From contig NZ_OZ245005.1 of NCBI RefSeq assembly GCF_965223525.1, positions 1,364,001 through 1,428,000 of the forward strand: 64,000 bases of DNA. The letters are read 5' to 3'. A program made the position numbers and the translations under genes. The notes beneath the pieces were generated by a model. The model was not told the origin of the DNA and ran no database searches. It was given only the letters and a program-made list of their open reading frames with translations. The number at the start of each line of letters is the position of its first letter. The stretch's first letter is position 1. The DNA is from Leptofilum sp965223525 (lineage in GTDB: Bacteria; Chloroflexota; Anaerolineae; Promineifilales; Promineifilaceae). This document shows positions 22,911 through 31,719 of the stretch, piece by piece.

Positions 22911-23753
22911 ATGAGTGGACCCTGGCGACAACGCAGCAGCCTGTGGCAAGCAGATATTGCCTCGATTGTGCTGCTCATCCTGTTTGTTTTGGCCATCTTT
23001 GGTCTGGAAGCGTGGCTTCAGCCCCAATTTACCCCCACAACCCTTGTTCTAACCGGCATTGTGATGGCTTTGGTGCCTGCCGTTGTGTGGCTGGCCTTTT
23101 TCTACCGGCGAGACCGGTTAGAGCCGGAACCCAAGCATCTGGTGGTGCAAATGGTGATTTTGGGCGGCCTGCTGGCAAGCGCTGTGGGCATTCCCCTGGT
23201 GGAAGGTGTGTTTGACGTGCCAGCCTGGCTGAGCAGCAGCCCCGCGTGGGCACAGCTGCTGGGCGGCTTTTTGATTGTGGGCATGATTCAGGAATTTTTG
23301 AAATATGCGGCCGTTCGCTTTTCTGTTTATTACGCAGATGATTTTGATGAGTCCATTGATGGCATCATTTATACAACGGCCGTTGCCATTGGTTTTGCCG
23401 TCATGCTCAACATAAACTTTGTGGTTAGCTCTGGTGGCGTAGATTTAGGCTCCGGAGCGATTCGCATGGTGCTGACGACGCTGGCTCAGGCCAGCTTTGC
23501 CGGTATTGTGGGCTACTTTTTAGGGCGGATGAAATTTGAGAAACGGCCGCTCTGGTGGATGCCGCTCGGTTTAACCATTGCTGCTGCCCTAAACAGCCTG
23601 TTCACCTTCCTGCGTGGCAACTTGAGCCAGGGCAATTTGGGTGCAGTCAATAACTGGATTGGGCTGATTTTGGCGGCTGTGCTGGCTGGCGTTGTCACCT
23701 GGTTCCTGGCCCGCTCAATTCAGCACGATTTGGCCGTGCACGGAGGTGACTAA
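22911..23753 (+). CDS. PrsW-like membrane protein lacking catalytic residues
   Basis: A 280-residue integral membrane protein with about eight helices. Its layout follows PrsW proteases: a YRRDRLEPEPKHLV cytoplasmic loop, then QEFLKYAAVR, DGIIYTTAVAIGFAVMLN, and QASFAGIVGYFLGR. In active PrsW the corresponding motifs are EExxK, GFAxxEN and HAxF. Here the first glutamate is Gln, the second motif lacks Glu, and the His is Gln. The intact paralogue at 29164 keeps PVEETIK, MVENVYY and NHALF. This copy is therefore probably a pseudo-protease, perhaps a binding or regulatory protein. GGAGG precedes the ATG. The next gene begins two bases past the stop, and its product is membrane-bound too. Confidence 0.8.
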   Translation: MSGPWRQRSSLWQADIASIVLLILFVLAIFGLEAWLQPQFTPTTLVLTGIVMALVPAVVWLAFFYRRDRLEPEPKHLVVQMVILGGLLASAVGIPLVEGVFDVPAWLSSSPAWAQLLGGFLIVGMIQEFLKYAAVRFSVYYADDFDESIDGIIYTTAVAIGFAVMLNINFVVSSGGVDLGSGAIRMVLTTLAQASFAGIVGYFLGRMKFEKRPLWWMPLGLTIAAALNSLFTFLRGNLSQGNLGAVNNWIGLILAAVLAGVVTWFLARSIQHDLAVHGGD

Positions 23754-23754
23754 G

Positions 23755-24336
23755 ATGACTCCTGTAAGCGTTCCCCAACAAAACATGGCCCACGAGCGCC
23801 GCTCCGCGCTGCTGGTGGTGGGATTGGTTATTTTGAGTTTACTAATCGGCTGGCAGGTGAAAACGGCCATACAAAACGCCACCCGCACCGTAGAAGTTAG
23901 CGGCCTAACCGTAAACGTACCCGATGGCTGGCTGGTGCAAGAAGGCGCAGGCGATCTGCTCTTTGTGGCGCGAAATCCGCTGGCGATTGATGAACTGTAC
24001 CGCGTCAGCCAACTGCCTGCCGAACCCGATTTGGCCCCGGATTTAGCCGCGCTGGCCGAGAACCGCAACCTGGCTCGCGCCCGGCTGGATGACAGCTACC
24101 GCGTCTTGTCTGCCGAGCCAATCGTCTTTGCCGGACGCGATGGGTACAAGGTGAGCTTTGCCCGCGTTGATCTGGATTCACCCGGCATTCCGCACGTCAT
24201 TGAAGGGCTGGATTACTACTTCCCAGAAGGTGATCGGGTCAACGTTCTTTCTTTAGAAGCTGAAAGCGAATCATTTGCGGATGCACTGCCTGCATTCCAG
24301 CGATTTGCCCAATCTATGACAAACACAGGAGGGTAA
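23755..24336 (+). CDS. Single-pass membrane protein with PsbP-like outer domain
   Basis: A 193-residue protein. A short cytoplasmic tail is followed by one helix (about residues 18-38) and an outer domain with VEVSGLTVNVPDGWLVQEGAGDLLF and GRDGYKVSFARVD. It ends with a SFADALPAFQRFAQSM helix. This pattern (surface strand, PxGW, then a final helix) resembles the PsbP/MOG1-like fold found in many bacterial lipoproteins; the assignment is tentative. ATG 23755 is chosen since GGAGGTGA lies just before it inside the end of the PrsW-like gene. It sits between the PrsW-like gene and an HtrA-like lipoprotein protease in a tight three-gene operon, so a role in envelope proteolysis or stress sensing is plausible. 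Confidence 0.65.
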   Translation: MTPVSVPQQNMAHERRSALLVVGLVILSLLIGWQVKTAIQNATRTVEVSGLTVNVPDGWLVQEGAGDLLFVARNPLAIDELYRVSQLPAEPDLAPDLAALAENRNLARARLDDSYRVLSAEPIVFAGRDGYKVSFARVDLDSPGIPHVIEGLDYYFPEGDRVNVLSLEAESESFADALPAFQRFAQSMTNTGG

Positions 24337-24339
24337 GGC

Positions 24340-26028
24340 ATGAAACGACTCCAAAACTCCCCTTTGCAACTGCTCTTTTTACTGCTGCTGCTCTTTTCGT
24401 TCACGGCAATGGCATGCCAGCTAGGGTCTGCGTTGGAAGAGACCCCCACGCCTCGTGCTCGGGACGATGATGATGACGATGGCGACGACCCGGAACCGAC
24501 GGAAGAACCAGAGCCGACGCCCGTCGCGGTGGAACCCACGCCCGAGCCCGAATCTGGCGATAACAACGGCAACACGAGCAACACCAACAGCGGCGATGTG
24601 ACTCCGATTGAGCGGCTCCAGGCAGCGACGGTTCAGATTTTTGCCAAGCAGGTGATAAACGGCCGTCTTCAAACCGTCTGGACGGGATCAGGCACCATTG
24701 TCTCGCCAGATGGCGTCATTTTGACCAATGCCCACGTTGCGGCCCCGTCTGCGCCCGGCCTGGCTACCCTGTACAACGACCCAGAGCTGCTCTTTAGCGA
24801 TGAGCCAGACCAATTGGTGGTTGCTCTCAGCGCCTCGGCCGATCAGCCCCCAACAGAGATGTACATTGCAGAACTGGCCGCCGCCGACGGCGCGCTTGAC
24901 CTCGCTGTCATCAAAGTAACGGCCGACTTGGACAGCAACGCGCTTGATCTGTCATCGCTAAACTTACCCTTTGTCGAGATTGGCAACTCTGACGAAATCA
25001 GCCTGGGCGAAGAAATTCGCATTCTGGGCTACCCCGGAGCGGGTGGTGAAACGATTACCTTCACACGCGGTAATGTGGCGGGCTTCGAGAGCCAAAACCG
25101 CGTCGGTGATCGCGCCTGGATTAAAACAGACGCCACCATCTCCCCCGGAAATTCCGGTGGCTTGGGCGTGAATGCCGCTGGACAAATCATCGGCGTGCCA
25201 TCCTTTGGCCAGGAGGCGATTGGTGGAGCTATTAACCGCCTGCGCGCCATCAACTACGCCTTGCCCATGCTGGAAGCAGCAGAGGTGAGCAATAGCTACG
25301 CTAGTCCCTATGTGGTTCCCGGCACGGGCCAGGAGCAGTTCAGTTTCATCACTTGGGCAGATGATTATAGCGATGCAGATCAATGCCCAATTGGCCCCCG
25401 CAACAGTTACCCCAGCAACACCACGTTTACTGTAGCCGTCTTTGAATTCAGCGGATTGACTGACGGGCAGCAGGTATTGGTGGCCTGGTGGCTCGAAGAT
25501 GAGCTTATGACTACGTCTGTCTTTGAGTGGAATGAGGGGTCGTCTGGTGACTGTACGGCGTTTTACTTCCATAACTATGGCGATCCGATTCCCAATGGCA
25601 ATTATGCAGTAGAAATTTATGCCGGGGATGGGCTAGAGTTTGTGGGCTTGGCAGAAACGGCCGTTGGCGGCACCACAGCCAATAATTCCGGCAACACAGG
25701 TAACAACAATGATAGTAAAGATAGTGTGGTCGTTGAAGGTGAAATTATTGATGCCGACAGCGGCAAGCCGTTGAGCGGCGCGGTCATCTTCATCTTGCAG
25801 CCCGGTACCGATTTAGACGCCTGGTTAGACGACCCTACCGATGCTGGCGTGTACACCTACGCCGAGACAGACCAGAACGGATACTTTTTCCTACCGCAGC
25901 CATTGCAGCGCGGCGTGGAATATCCTGGCGTAGCTGGGCTAACTGGCTACTATAACAACGATGGCTTCCTGGCCTTTACTGACGAGGACCCAGATTCAAT
26001 TTATTTGACTTTGGAGTTAAGTAAATAG
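24340..26028 (+). CDS. Trypsin-like (HtrA/DegP type) lipoprotein serine protease
   Basis: A 562-residue exported protease. A signal peptide with lipobox TAMA-C26 makes it a likely lipoprotein. A very acidic and proline-rich spacer (35-90) leads to the trypsin-like domain (about 90-305) with the full triad: H132 in TNAHV, D187 in ALDLAV and S272 in SPGNSGG. No PDZ domain follows. Instead there is an Ig-like domain (about 310-440) and a C-terminal carboxypeptidase-regulatory-like beta-sandwich (VEGEIIDADSGKPLSGAVIFI). It would cut or hold misfolded proteins outside the cell membrane. It begins two bases past the previous stop with GGAGGG before the ATG. The catalytic residues are all present, so the enzyme should be active. 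Confidence 0.88.
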   Translation: MKRLQNSPLQLLFLLLLLFSFTAMACQLGSALEETPTPRARDDDDDDGDDPEPTEEPEPTPVAVEPTPEPESGDNNGNTSNTNSGDVTPIERLQAATVQIFAKQVINGRLQTVWTGSGTIVSPDGVILTNAHVAAPSAPGLATLYNDPELLFSDEPDQLVVALSASADQPPTEMYIAELAAADGALDLAVIKVTADLDSNALDLSSLNLPFVEIGNSDEISLGEEIRILGYPGAGGETITFTRGNVAGFESQNRVGDRAWIKTDATISPGNSGGLGVNAAGQIIGVPSFGQEAIGGAINRLRAINYALPMLEAAEVSNSYASPYVVPGTGQEQFSFITWADDYSDADQCPIGPRNSYPSNTTFTVAVFEFSGLTDGQQVLVAWWLEDELMTTSVFEWNEGSSGDCTAFYFHNYGDPIPNGNYAVEIYAGDGLEFVGLAETAVGGTTANNSGNTGNNNDSKDSVVVEGEIIDADSGKPLSGAVIFILQPGTDLDAWLDDPTDAGVYTYAETDQNGYFFLPQPLQRGVEYPGVAGLTGYYNNDGFLAFTDEDPDSIYLTLELSK

Positions 26029-26029
26029 G

Positions 26030-26062
26030 TTGCGAGTTTGCAAGTGGCAAGTTTGCAAGTCA
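26030..26062. repeat. Intergenic word-like repeat (GCGAGTTTGCAAGTGGC family)
   Basis: GTTGCGAGTTTGCAAGTGGCAAGTTTGCAAGTC directly follows the protease stop codon. The same phrase in both orientations makes up 33939-34000. It belongs to the set of word-like intergenic elements seen across the window. Confidence 0.45.
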
Positions 26063-26200
26063 ATTGCCATTTGTAACTTCTCTCAAAATTTAAGCGTGGC
26101 GCCAAATGGTGCTGCGCTTTTTTGTTTTGCAACTAGAATTCATTTTCCGGCGTATAATGAGCAAGTCACAACCTACAAGTCACAACCTAAAGGAGGTTAT

Positions 26201-26746
26201 GTGGGTAAGTTATTTTTGCTTTCTCTAATTTTTTTACCCTTGTTATTGTTTCATTACTTTTTGATGGCAGATCATCATCGCCGAATAAAAAATTTTCTAA
26301 GAAAGCATAGTTACGAAGCGTTGGAAATTTCTAGGCAAGCACAGCATTCAAACGATGTTTCATACAAAGTGTTGTATGTTAGCAATAAAAATGAACTGTT
26401 TCGAGCGCGTTGTTCGGTAGGATTTTACCGGAGGCTATATTGGTCAGAATCAACTTTTTTATACGTTGCCTCGCCAGAGCGTATTGAACAGTTGCGCCGT
26501 ATGGATTGGCAGTCGGATGATATTCCCTTCAAGGCAAAATCTGAAAAAGAAAAAGTGATGGACGGACTTAGCAGTGTCTTTAAACATGAGCGTATTTGGG
26601 CAGTGAAAGCAGTGCCTCAAATGAATCAAGTTGATGACCAAGTGCTCCAGTTGGTAAAAACTATTGCCTCGAACGATGAAGACCTAGAAGTGCGTGAAGT
26701 GGCAACAGTAATTATGAATAAACTTCAAATATTCGAAGAAGGATAA
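26201..26746 (+). CDS. Membrane-anchored hypothetical protein, AT-rich gene
   Basis: A 181-residue protein starting at GTG 26201, chosen because AAAGGAGG ends just before it; the open frame to 26030 covers repeat sequence. Residues 2-24 are one membrane helix. The rest is charged and helical, with a VLYVSNKNELFRARCSVGFYRRLYWSES beta-like stretch and a C-terminal helical hairpin with an EDLEVREVATVIMNKL segment reminiscent of a HEAT-like repeat. I do not recognise the family. Base composition is lower in GC than its neighbours and it lacks the ACGGCCGT motif. The ArsA-like gene starts eight bases later. Confidence 0.65.
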   Translation: MGKLFLLSLIFLPLLLFHYFLMADHHRRIKNFLRKHSYEALEISRQAQHSNDVSYKVLYVSNKNELFRARCSVGFYRRLYWSESTFLYVASPERIEQLRRMDWQSDDIPFKAKSEKEKVMDGLSSVFKHERIWAVKAVPQMNQVDDQVLQLVKTIASNDEDLEVREVATVIMNKLQIFEEG

Positions 26747-26754
26747 GTATAAAG

Positions 26755-27942
26755 ATGCGTATTATTTTGTATTTAGGTAAAGGTGGTGTGGGGAAAACGA
26801 CGGTGGCGGCGGCAACGGCCGTTCGCAGTGCCGAGTTGGGGTACAAAACCCTGGTCGCCAGTACTGACATTGCTCACAGCCTCGCTGATTCGCTAAATGT
26901 ACCCCTGGCCGCAACGCCAGTGGAGGTTGCGCCCAACCTGTGGGCGCAGGAAATCAGCGTGGTAGCCGATATTCACAACTACTGGGGGACGCTGCAAGAG
27001 TTTGTCTCTGGCATGTTGCGAAATGGCGACAGGATTAACAATGTGGTGGCCGATGAGCTGTCGGCCTTCCCCGGCATGGATGAGATTGTCAGCCTGCTGC
27101 ACATCAATAAACAGGCCAAAGAGCGCAACTTTGACCGCGTGATTATTGATGCAGCTCCCACTGGTGAAACAATTCGCCTGCTCACTATGCCAGACACGTT
27201 CCGCTGGTATGCAGGTCATTTGAGTCGGGGGCGGAGCAAGGTGGTGAATGCGTTACGGCCGTTTGCTGGTCGCCTCCTGCAGGGGCCAGCCGAGGTGCTG
27301 GAAGCATTAGAAAAGCTGGATACTGCCACAGGTGAGCTGCGCGAAACTTTAAGCAACCCCGAAATCAGCAGTTACCGAGTAGTGCTGCAACCTGAAAAAA
27401 TGGTTGTGCGCGAGGCAGAACGTGCCGTGAGCTACCTGGGACTGTTCAACTATCCTGTTGATAGCGTCATCATCAACCGTATTTTGCCAGAATCTGCTGA
27501 AGAAGGGCCATTTTATGCTCAACGGCGGGCGGTTCAGGCAAAATATTTGCAGATAATAGAAAACAATTTCAGCCCACTCCCCCTGTGGCGTGCGCCCTAC
27601 TACGCACATGAAGTTGTTGGTACAGAAGCACTGTCTCGCCTGGCACATGATTGCTTTGGACAGGCTGACCCTGGCGACATCTTTTATCGTGGTGCGTTGC
27701 AGGAGATTGTGGAGCAAGAGGACGGCCGTTACCTGATGCGCCTGCCCATGCCCTTTGTCACTGGCGGGGACGTGCGGCTACGCAAGCGCGGCGACGAAAT
27801 GTTCATCACCATTGGCAACTTTAAGCGAGAAATGATCTTGCCCACTGTGCTAGCCAAACGACGCGCCGGGGGCGGCAGCCTGCAAGATGGCATCCTGGAG
27901 ATTACCTTCCTGCCGCCAGACCCTGTGCCTGAAGCTGTGTAA
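26755..27942 (+). CDS. ArsA/GET3-family anion-transporting or tail-anchor ATPase
   Basis: A 395-residue SIMIBI ATPase. It has the deviant Walker A KGGVGKTT (9-16), the A-loop STDIAHSLADSL (36-47; usually STDPAHS) and the switch DRVIIDAAPTGETIRLL. The C-terminal part (about 315-395) holds a beta-rich domain ending in ITFLPPDP, common in bacterial ArsA homologues. The Pro-to-Ile change in the A-loop is a small oddity. No ars genes are near, so arsenite efflux is unlikely. Bacterial homologues of this type are mostly of unknown role and may handle membrane proteins. GGAT-rich spacing gives no clear Shine-Dalgarno. A strong hairpin follows the stop. Confidence 0.88.
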   Translation: MRIILYLGKGGVGKTTVAAATAVRSAELGYKTLVASTDIAHSLADSLNVPLAATPVEVAPNLWAQEISVVADIHNYWGTLQEFVSGMLRNGDRINNVVADELSAFPGMDEIVSLLHINKQAKERNFDRVIIDAAPTGETIRLLTMPDTFRWYAGHLSRGRSKVVNALRPFAGRLLQGPAEVLEALEKLDTATGELRETLSNPEISSYRVVLQPEKMVVREAERAVSYLGLFNYPVDSVIINRILPESAEEGPFYAQRRAVQAKYLQIIENNFSPLPLWRAPYYAHEVVGTEALSRLAHDCFGQADPGDIFYRGALQEIVEQEDGRYLMRLPMPFVTGGDVRLRKRGDEMFITIGNFKREMILPTVLAKRRAGGGSLQDGILEITFLPPDPVPEAV

Positions 27943-27949
27943 CTGCTAG

Positions 27950-27981
27950 AGAAGTTCAACTTTGCCAAAAGTTGAACTTCT
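27950..27981 (+). terminator. Hairpin terminator after the ArsA-like gene
   Basis: AGAAGTTCAACTTT and AAAAGTTGAACTTCT pair around a GCC loop just past the stop, followed by GTTTCCCC. It is the natural end of the transcript. Confidence 0.7.
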
Positions 27982-28109
27982 GTTTCCCCTGTGGCTTTAT
28001 CATTTGTGTAGAGAATGTGTACATCTCATGAGAGCCGTGCCAACTGTGCAACTCACCTCCCAAGTGCCCGTAAAGCAGCCATAACCTACTTGAGAAAGGA
28101 GTGTGAGAA

Positions 28110-28667
28110 ATGTCAAAAGAATCCGTTTTGAAGATAGAAGAAACCCGCAAGCTCCAACGCCGCCAATCTTGGCCAGCCTACGGCGTTATCGCCATCGGGT
28201 TAGGTCTATTGGCCAGCCAAATTTTTGGCTTCGACATGATTGATGTGCTGTGGCCTGGTTTTGTATTGGCGCCCGGCTTGCTATTGCTGTGGCCAGCCTA
28301 CAACTCTACGCCAGAGCACCCCAGTCGCTTGAGCTTTTTGGCCGTCCCTGGCGCATTATTTATCACAACCGCCATTCTGCTGTTTGTGATGAACCTGAGC
28401 AACTATTTTGAAGCCTGGGCGTATAGTTGGCCGCTTGTTTTTGCTTCGGTTGCCTGGGGTTTGATGTACATGCGTCGCTTTGATCCTGACCACAACATTC
28501 ACCGAAGCGGCTTTCGCTTTATGCGGTTTATGGTGCTGCTAGCGATGGGGTTGGTTGTGTTTTTTGAGGTCGTGGTCTTTGGCAGCATCAATCCGCTGTT
28601 GCCCCTGGGTGTGATTGGTTTTGGTATCTATTTGCTGGTTAAGGAACGACGAGCTAGTAAACAGTAA
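28110..28667 (+). CDS. Multi-pass membrane protein of unknown function
   Basis: A 185-residue protein with six hydrophobic segments, at about residues 22-42, 45-63, 78-96, 103-122, 138-156 and 158-174. The first 20 residues are charged and cytoplasmic (KIEETRKLQRRQSW). The pairing of short re-entrant helices with a PxxY/W pattern resembles the membrane domain seen in LiaF/DUF5668-like proteins. That is only a resemblance. AAAGGAG lies ahead of the ATG. The next gene encodes a small DUF4342-like membrane protein 56 bp away, so they are likely co-transcribed. Confidence 0.65.
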   Translation: MSKESVLKIEETRKLQRRQSWPAYGVIAIGLGLLASQIFGFDMIDVLWPGFVLAPGLLLLWPAYNSTPEHPSRLSFLAVPGALFITTAILLFVMNLSNYFEAWAYSWPLVFASVAWGLMYMRRFDPDHNIHRSGFRFMRFMVLLAMGLVVFFEVVVFGSINPLLPLGVIGFGIYLLVKERRASKQ

Positions 28668-28723
28668 TTGGTATTTAGCCGCGGTTTCTTACCGCGCAAT
28701 TCAAAATAATGGAGAAAAAAATA

Positions 28724-29098
28724 ATGGCTAAGAAAAAAGCAGAAAAAGTAGAAGAAGTTGAAATGGCAGAAGAAGTTGTCATTGAAGAAGAAGATTTGGC
28801 TGAAGAAGCTGAATCCTGGACGGAAGAGTTTGTGGCGGCGGGCGAGGATTTGGTGAGTATGGTGAAAAGTTTCATGCACGAAACGGCCGTTCGCCGGGTC
28901 GTTGTCAAAAATGAGGAACGCAACATTAACCTCTCTTTGCCGCTGGCAGTTGGCTTGCCGGGCATTGCCCTAGCCATTCTGTGGGCACCGTTCATTGCGG
29001 CTGTGGCCGTGGTTGGTGCATTGGCAATTGACTGCACCATCACCGTCGAGCGTGTGGCAGAAGAAAAAGAACCCGAAGCCACCCTCGCCACCGAGTAA
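28724..29098 (+). CDS. DUF4342 domain membrane protein
   Basis: A 124-residue protein. After an acidic, lysine-rich leader comes the DUF4342 pattern: a helix WTEEFVAAGEDLVSMVKSFMHE, then AVRRVVVKNEERNINLSLPLAVGLPG, a hydrophobic segment IALAILWAPFIAAVAVVGALAI and a short basic/acidic tail. The family (EEFxVxGxxLVxxVKxLIxEGNVRRIxVKxxxG) is common in Firmicutes and Chloroflexota and is sometimes fused to UBA-like domains; its role is unknown. ATG 28724 has GGAGA nearby and is preferred over 28709. ACGGCCGT lies inside the coding sequence. Confidence 0.82.
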   Translation: MAKKKAEKVEEVEMAEEVVIEEEDLAEEAESWTEEFVAAGEDLVSMVKSFMHETAVRRVVVKNEERNINLSLPLAVGLPGIALAILWAPFIAAVAVVGALAIDCTITVERVAEEKEPEATLATE

Positions 29099-29104
29099 AT
29101 GATC

Positions 29105-29158
29105 GGCCACGGATTGCGCGGATTAATTGGATTAAAAAATCTGCGAAAATCCGTGGCT
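29105..29158. terminator. Hairpin between convergent genes (CCACGGATTGCGCGGATT family)
   Basis: GCCACGGATTGCGCGGATTAA and AATCTGCGAAAATCCGTGGC are inverted copies lying exactly between the convergent DUF4342 and PrsW genes. Related words occur at 18946-18985, 31618-31675 and 48694-48758. It probably terminates both transcripts. Confidence 0.6.
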
Positions 29159-29163
29159 AAAAA

Positions 29164-30159
29164 TTATTGGCGCAGTTGGTTGCTGAGTGATGCCAGTTCC
29201 TGGCGGAGTTCGGCAATCTCCTGCGCCGATTTTTCATCCTTAAAAAGCTGCCAATGGTGCTTGGTGTAGGCCAGATGGCTGCATTGCAGAAAGAAGTGCG
29301 CGGCTTGCCGATTGGCACGAAAGCCACGATTGATGAGCATGTTGAACAGATAAGAAACGCGCTTGCGACCAGAGCCGGCAATCATAAATTGGTTGGTGGT
29401 GAGGATGCCGAGCGCTACTTCCTCGGCCAAATACTGGCGTAGCCAACGACGCTCTTGCAGCACCGCCCAGACGATGATGCCAAACACCAGCAGCACGCCT
29501 CCCCAATCAAACAGCAGCGCCACCAAAATGAAGCCATTCCCCAGCGTGACGGTAAGGTTGTGAAGAAAGTGTAGAAAAACGGCCGTCATCCATCCCAACA
29601 TTGGCAGCACAATTTTTATCCACTGTTCGGTTGCCAGACGCGCAATGGCAATGCCAAGCCCAGCAAAGCTGCTAAAAAGAGCGTGGTTCAGGCCAAAGAC
29701 AACCGCGCGTAGCACAATGTTTGCTCCCCAAGCTTCAACCCCGCCTGTGTTAAATGTTTGTACAAAATAGTACACATTTTCCACCATGGCAAAGCCCATT
29801 CCCACCATGGCCCCGTAGATGATGCCATCCAACGGGCTGTCAATCTCGCTGCGCCAAAAGATGAAGATGGCAACGAGCGCCATGCTTTTGATCGTTTCCT
29901 CGACGGGTGGACCGATGAGCGAGGGGGCAGCCGCTTGGCCCAGCTCATCTCCCAAAACGAGGAGCAGAGGGACGCTGAGGGCGGTGTTTAGCACAAAAGA
30001 GATGAGAATGGCAGGGATGGCTCCCCACAAAAAAGCGGCGGCTAGCAGCCACAATGGTTCCTTTTCGTACCTATCGAACCAGTAGATGATGCCCACGTAC
30101 ACCATAGTTGGAATGGTGGCGGCGATGATGGAGAGAAGGAGTACGGCCGTATCACTCAT
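29164..30159 (-). CDS. PrsW-family intramembrane metalloprotease, intact
   Basis: A 331-residue integral membrane protein with about eight helices in the first 250 residues and a soluble tail. It keeps the PrsW catalytic layout: PPVEETIKSMAL (EExxK), DGIIYGAMVGMGFAMVENVYYF (E-N) and GLNHALFSSFAGLGIA (H). PrsW of Bacillus cleaves the anti-sigma factor RsiW; which protein is cut here is unknown. The C-terminal 80 residues carry a soluble helical part that ends in coiled coil (EIAELRQELASLSNQL). ATG 30159 follows GGGAGGACGAG and is preferred over 30198. The inactive-looking relative at 22911 makes an informative pair. Confidence 0.88.
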   Translation of the reverse strand: MSDTAVLLLSIIAATIPTMVYVGIIYWFDRYEKEPLWLLAAAFLWGAIPAILISFVLNTALSVPLLLVLGDELGQAAAPSLIGPPVEETIKSMALVAIFIFWRSEIDSPLDGIIYGAMVGMGFAMVENVYYFVQTFNTGGVEAWGANIVLRAVVFGLNHALFSSFAGLGIAIARLATEQWIKIVLPMLGWMTAVFLHFLHNLTVTLGNGFILVALLFDWGGVLLVFGIIVWAVLQERRWLRQYLAEEVALGILTTNQFMIAGSGRKRVSYLFNMLINRGFRANRQAAHFFLQCSHLAYTKHHWQLFKDEKSAQEIAELRQELASLSNQLRQ

Positions 30160-30175
30160 CTCGTCCTCCCACAAA

Positions 30176-30229
30176 AAACCTGACAGGTTTACTGTCATGA
30201 AGCGCGGAAAAACCTGTCAGGTTTGCCAT
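30176..30229. terminator. Inverted repeat AAAACCTGACAGGTTT/AAAACCTGTCAGGTTT
   Basis: Two 16-base arms, each itself palindrome-like, lie at 30176-30191 and 30214-30229 between queA and the PrsW gene. The arms are inverted copies and could terminate queA transcription. Confidence 0.55.
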
Positions 30230-31332
30230 TATAAAATTAACATCGCGTCGCCAAAGGAGAAGAAGCGGTATTTTTGGGCAACGGCCGTTTCATACGCCTG
30301 CAGCATAAAATCTCGGTTGGCAAAGGCAGCGACTAGCATCAGCAAACTGGAGTGGGGCAGGTGAAAGTTGGTGATAAGCGCATCCACAGCGCGGAAGTTG
30401 TAGCCGGGGTAAATGTACAGGTCGGTGGGGGCGGTGAAGGCGGCGACGGGCTTCCAGGGGCAAAGATTGCTCGTTTCCCCGCTGGCATCACGGGCGCTAA
30501 TTGTTTGCAAGCTGCCGTTGATACCTGCCGAGCGCAGGGCGGCCGTTTCTAGCGTTCGCATGGAGGTAGTGCCAACGGCAATGAGGCGACCCCCGGCTAA
30601 TTTGGCTTCGTTGATGCGCTGGGCGCTTTCAGGCGTTAGGCTGGCCCATTCGGAATGGATGGTGTGCGCCTCCACGCGCTCTGCTTCGACCGGTTTGAAG
30701 GTGTCTAGCCCGACGTGCAGCGTCACCGTTTCAAAAATGACCCCCTTTTCGCGCAGCGCCAACAGCAAATCTCCTGTGAAGTGCAGCCCGGCGGTGGGGG
30801 CAGCGGCAGAACCAGTTGGGCGCGAATAGATGGTTTGGTACCGTTCTGCATCGTTCAGCGTTTGGTGGATATAGGGTGGCAGCGGCGTGTGGCCGATGCG
30901 GTCTAGCCAGTTGTCCAGCGGTTGATTGAAGCTGAGTTCGCGCTGGGGACCGTTGAGAACGGCCGTTACCGTTGCCACCAGTTCCGTTTCATTTCCATCA
31001 TGATCCAGCAGATGAATTTGGCTGCCTTCTTTGAGCCGCTTGCCGCCGACCATCGCTTGCCAGGTGCCATTTTCTTGCTGGCTGAGGAGCAATATTTCTG
31101 CTTTGCCGCCGGTGGGTTTACGGCCGTACAGGCGGGCAGGTATCACGCGGCTGTTGTTGGCCACCAGCACATCGCCAGGCTGGAAATAGTCCAAAATATC
31201 GGTGAAGATTTGGTGTTTGATCGTTTCGTCTGCCCGATTGAGTACCATCAGCCGGGAGGCGTCTCGTTGCGATAACGGCCGTTGGGCAATCAGCTCCGGC
31301 GGGAGAGTGTAGTTAAACTCCGCTGTGTTCAT
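30229..31332 (-). CDS. queA: S-adenosylmethionine:tRNA ribosyltransferase-isomerase
   Basis: A 367-residue enzyme that transfers and isomerises the ribosyl part of SAM onto preQ1 in the wobble position of tRNA, giving epoxyqueuosine. The hallmark segments are all there: FNYTLPPELIAQRPL at the start, LVANNSRVIPARLYGRK, LDRIGHTPLPPYI, YSRPTGSAAAPTAGLHFT, ETVTLHVGLDTFKPV, HSEWASLTPE, VGTTSMRTLE and NFHLPHSSLLMLVAAF. Length is normal. tgt and the other queuosine genes are not in the window. The stop codon abuts a hairpin. The gene is divergent from the ABC exporter operon with a 387-bp gap. Confidence 0.96.
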   Translation of the reverse strand: MNTAEFNYTLPPELIAQRPLSQRDASRLMVLNRADETIKHQIFTDILDYFQPGDVLVANNSRVIPARLYGRKPTGGKAEILLLSQQENGTWQAMVGGKRLKEGSQIHLLDHDGNETELVATVTAVLNGPQRELSFNQPLDNWLDRIGHTPLPPYIHQTLNDAERYQTIYSRPTGSAAAPTAGLHFTGDLLLALREKGVIFETVTLHVGLDTFKPVEAERVEAHTIHSEWASLTPESAQRINEAKLAGGRLIAVGTTSMRTLETAALRSAGINGSLQTISARDASGETSNLCPWKPVAAFTAPTDLYIYPGYNFRAVDALITNFHLPHSSLLMLVAAFANRDFMLQAYETAVAQKYRFFSFGDAMLIL

Positions 31333-31719
31333 AAACCTATTTTAGCTGGCAGCCAGTAATTCCCAAAGTGGAGTTTTTTAGCATTCTTGTTGGTTTTGTG
31401 GGCGCAAAGCAGTCGGTTGGTCATTGTATATCAACTGATCGGTTGATGGTTTTCGCCGTTTTGTAGCTAAAATCAAAATAGGTCATAGTAAAACATGACC
31501 TGCTGCATGACTTCCGGCACATTTGGCAACGGCCGTTTGCCGGTAAACTTACACCCAGATTCAGAAAACAGCTCTGCAATCGGTAAAAAGTTTTGAAACA
31601 CAAACAATCAAAGATTAAAAAGATTTCGCGGATTGGAAGCATAAAATCTGCTTAATCTGTGAAATCTGTTGATAGAGGATTTTGAAAACTTTTTCCATGC
31701 AACTCAAAGGGAGAAAACA
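31333..31719. other. 387-bp spacer between queA and the ABC exporter operon
   Basis: No convincing gene is present; the open frame on the minus strand at 31421-31642 lacks a ribosome site and family likeness. ACGGCCGT occurs at about 31529. At 31618-31675 the words GATTTCGCGGATTGGAAGC, AAAATCTGCTTAATCTGTG and AAATCTGTTGATAG belong to the CGGATT/AATCTG hairpin family. AAAGGGAG serves the ABC ATPase start. Confidence 0.45.

Noticed and set aside
31421..31642. A 73-codon open frame on the minus strand in the queA-ABC spacer
   Set aside because: Built partly from CGGATT/AATCTG word-like repeat, without a ribosome site or domain.
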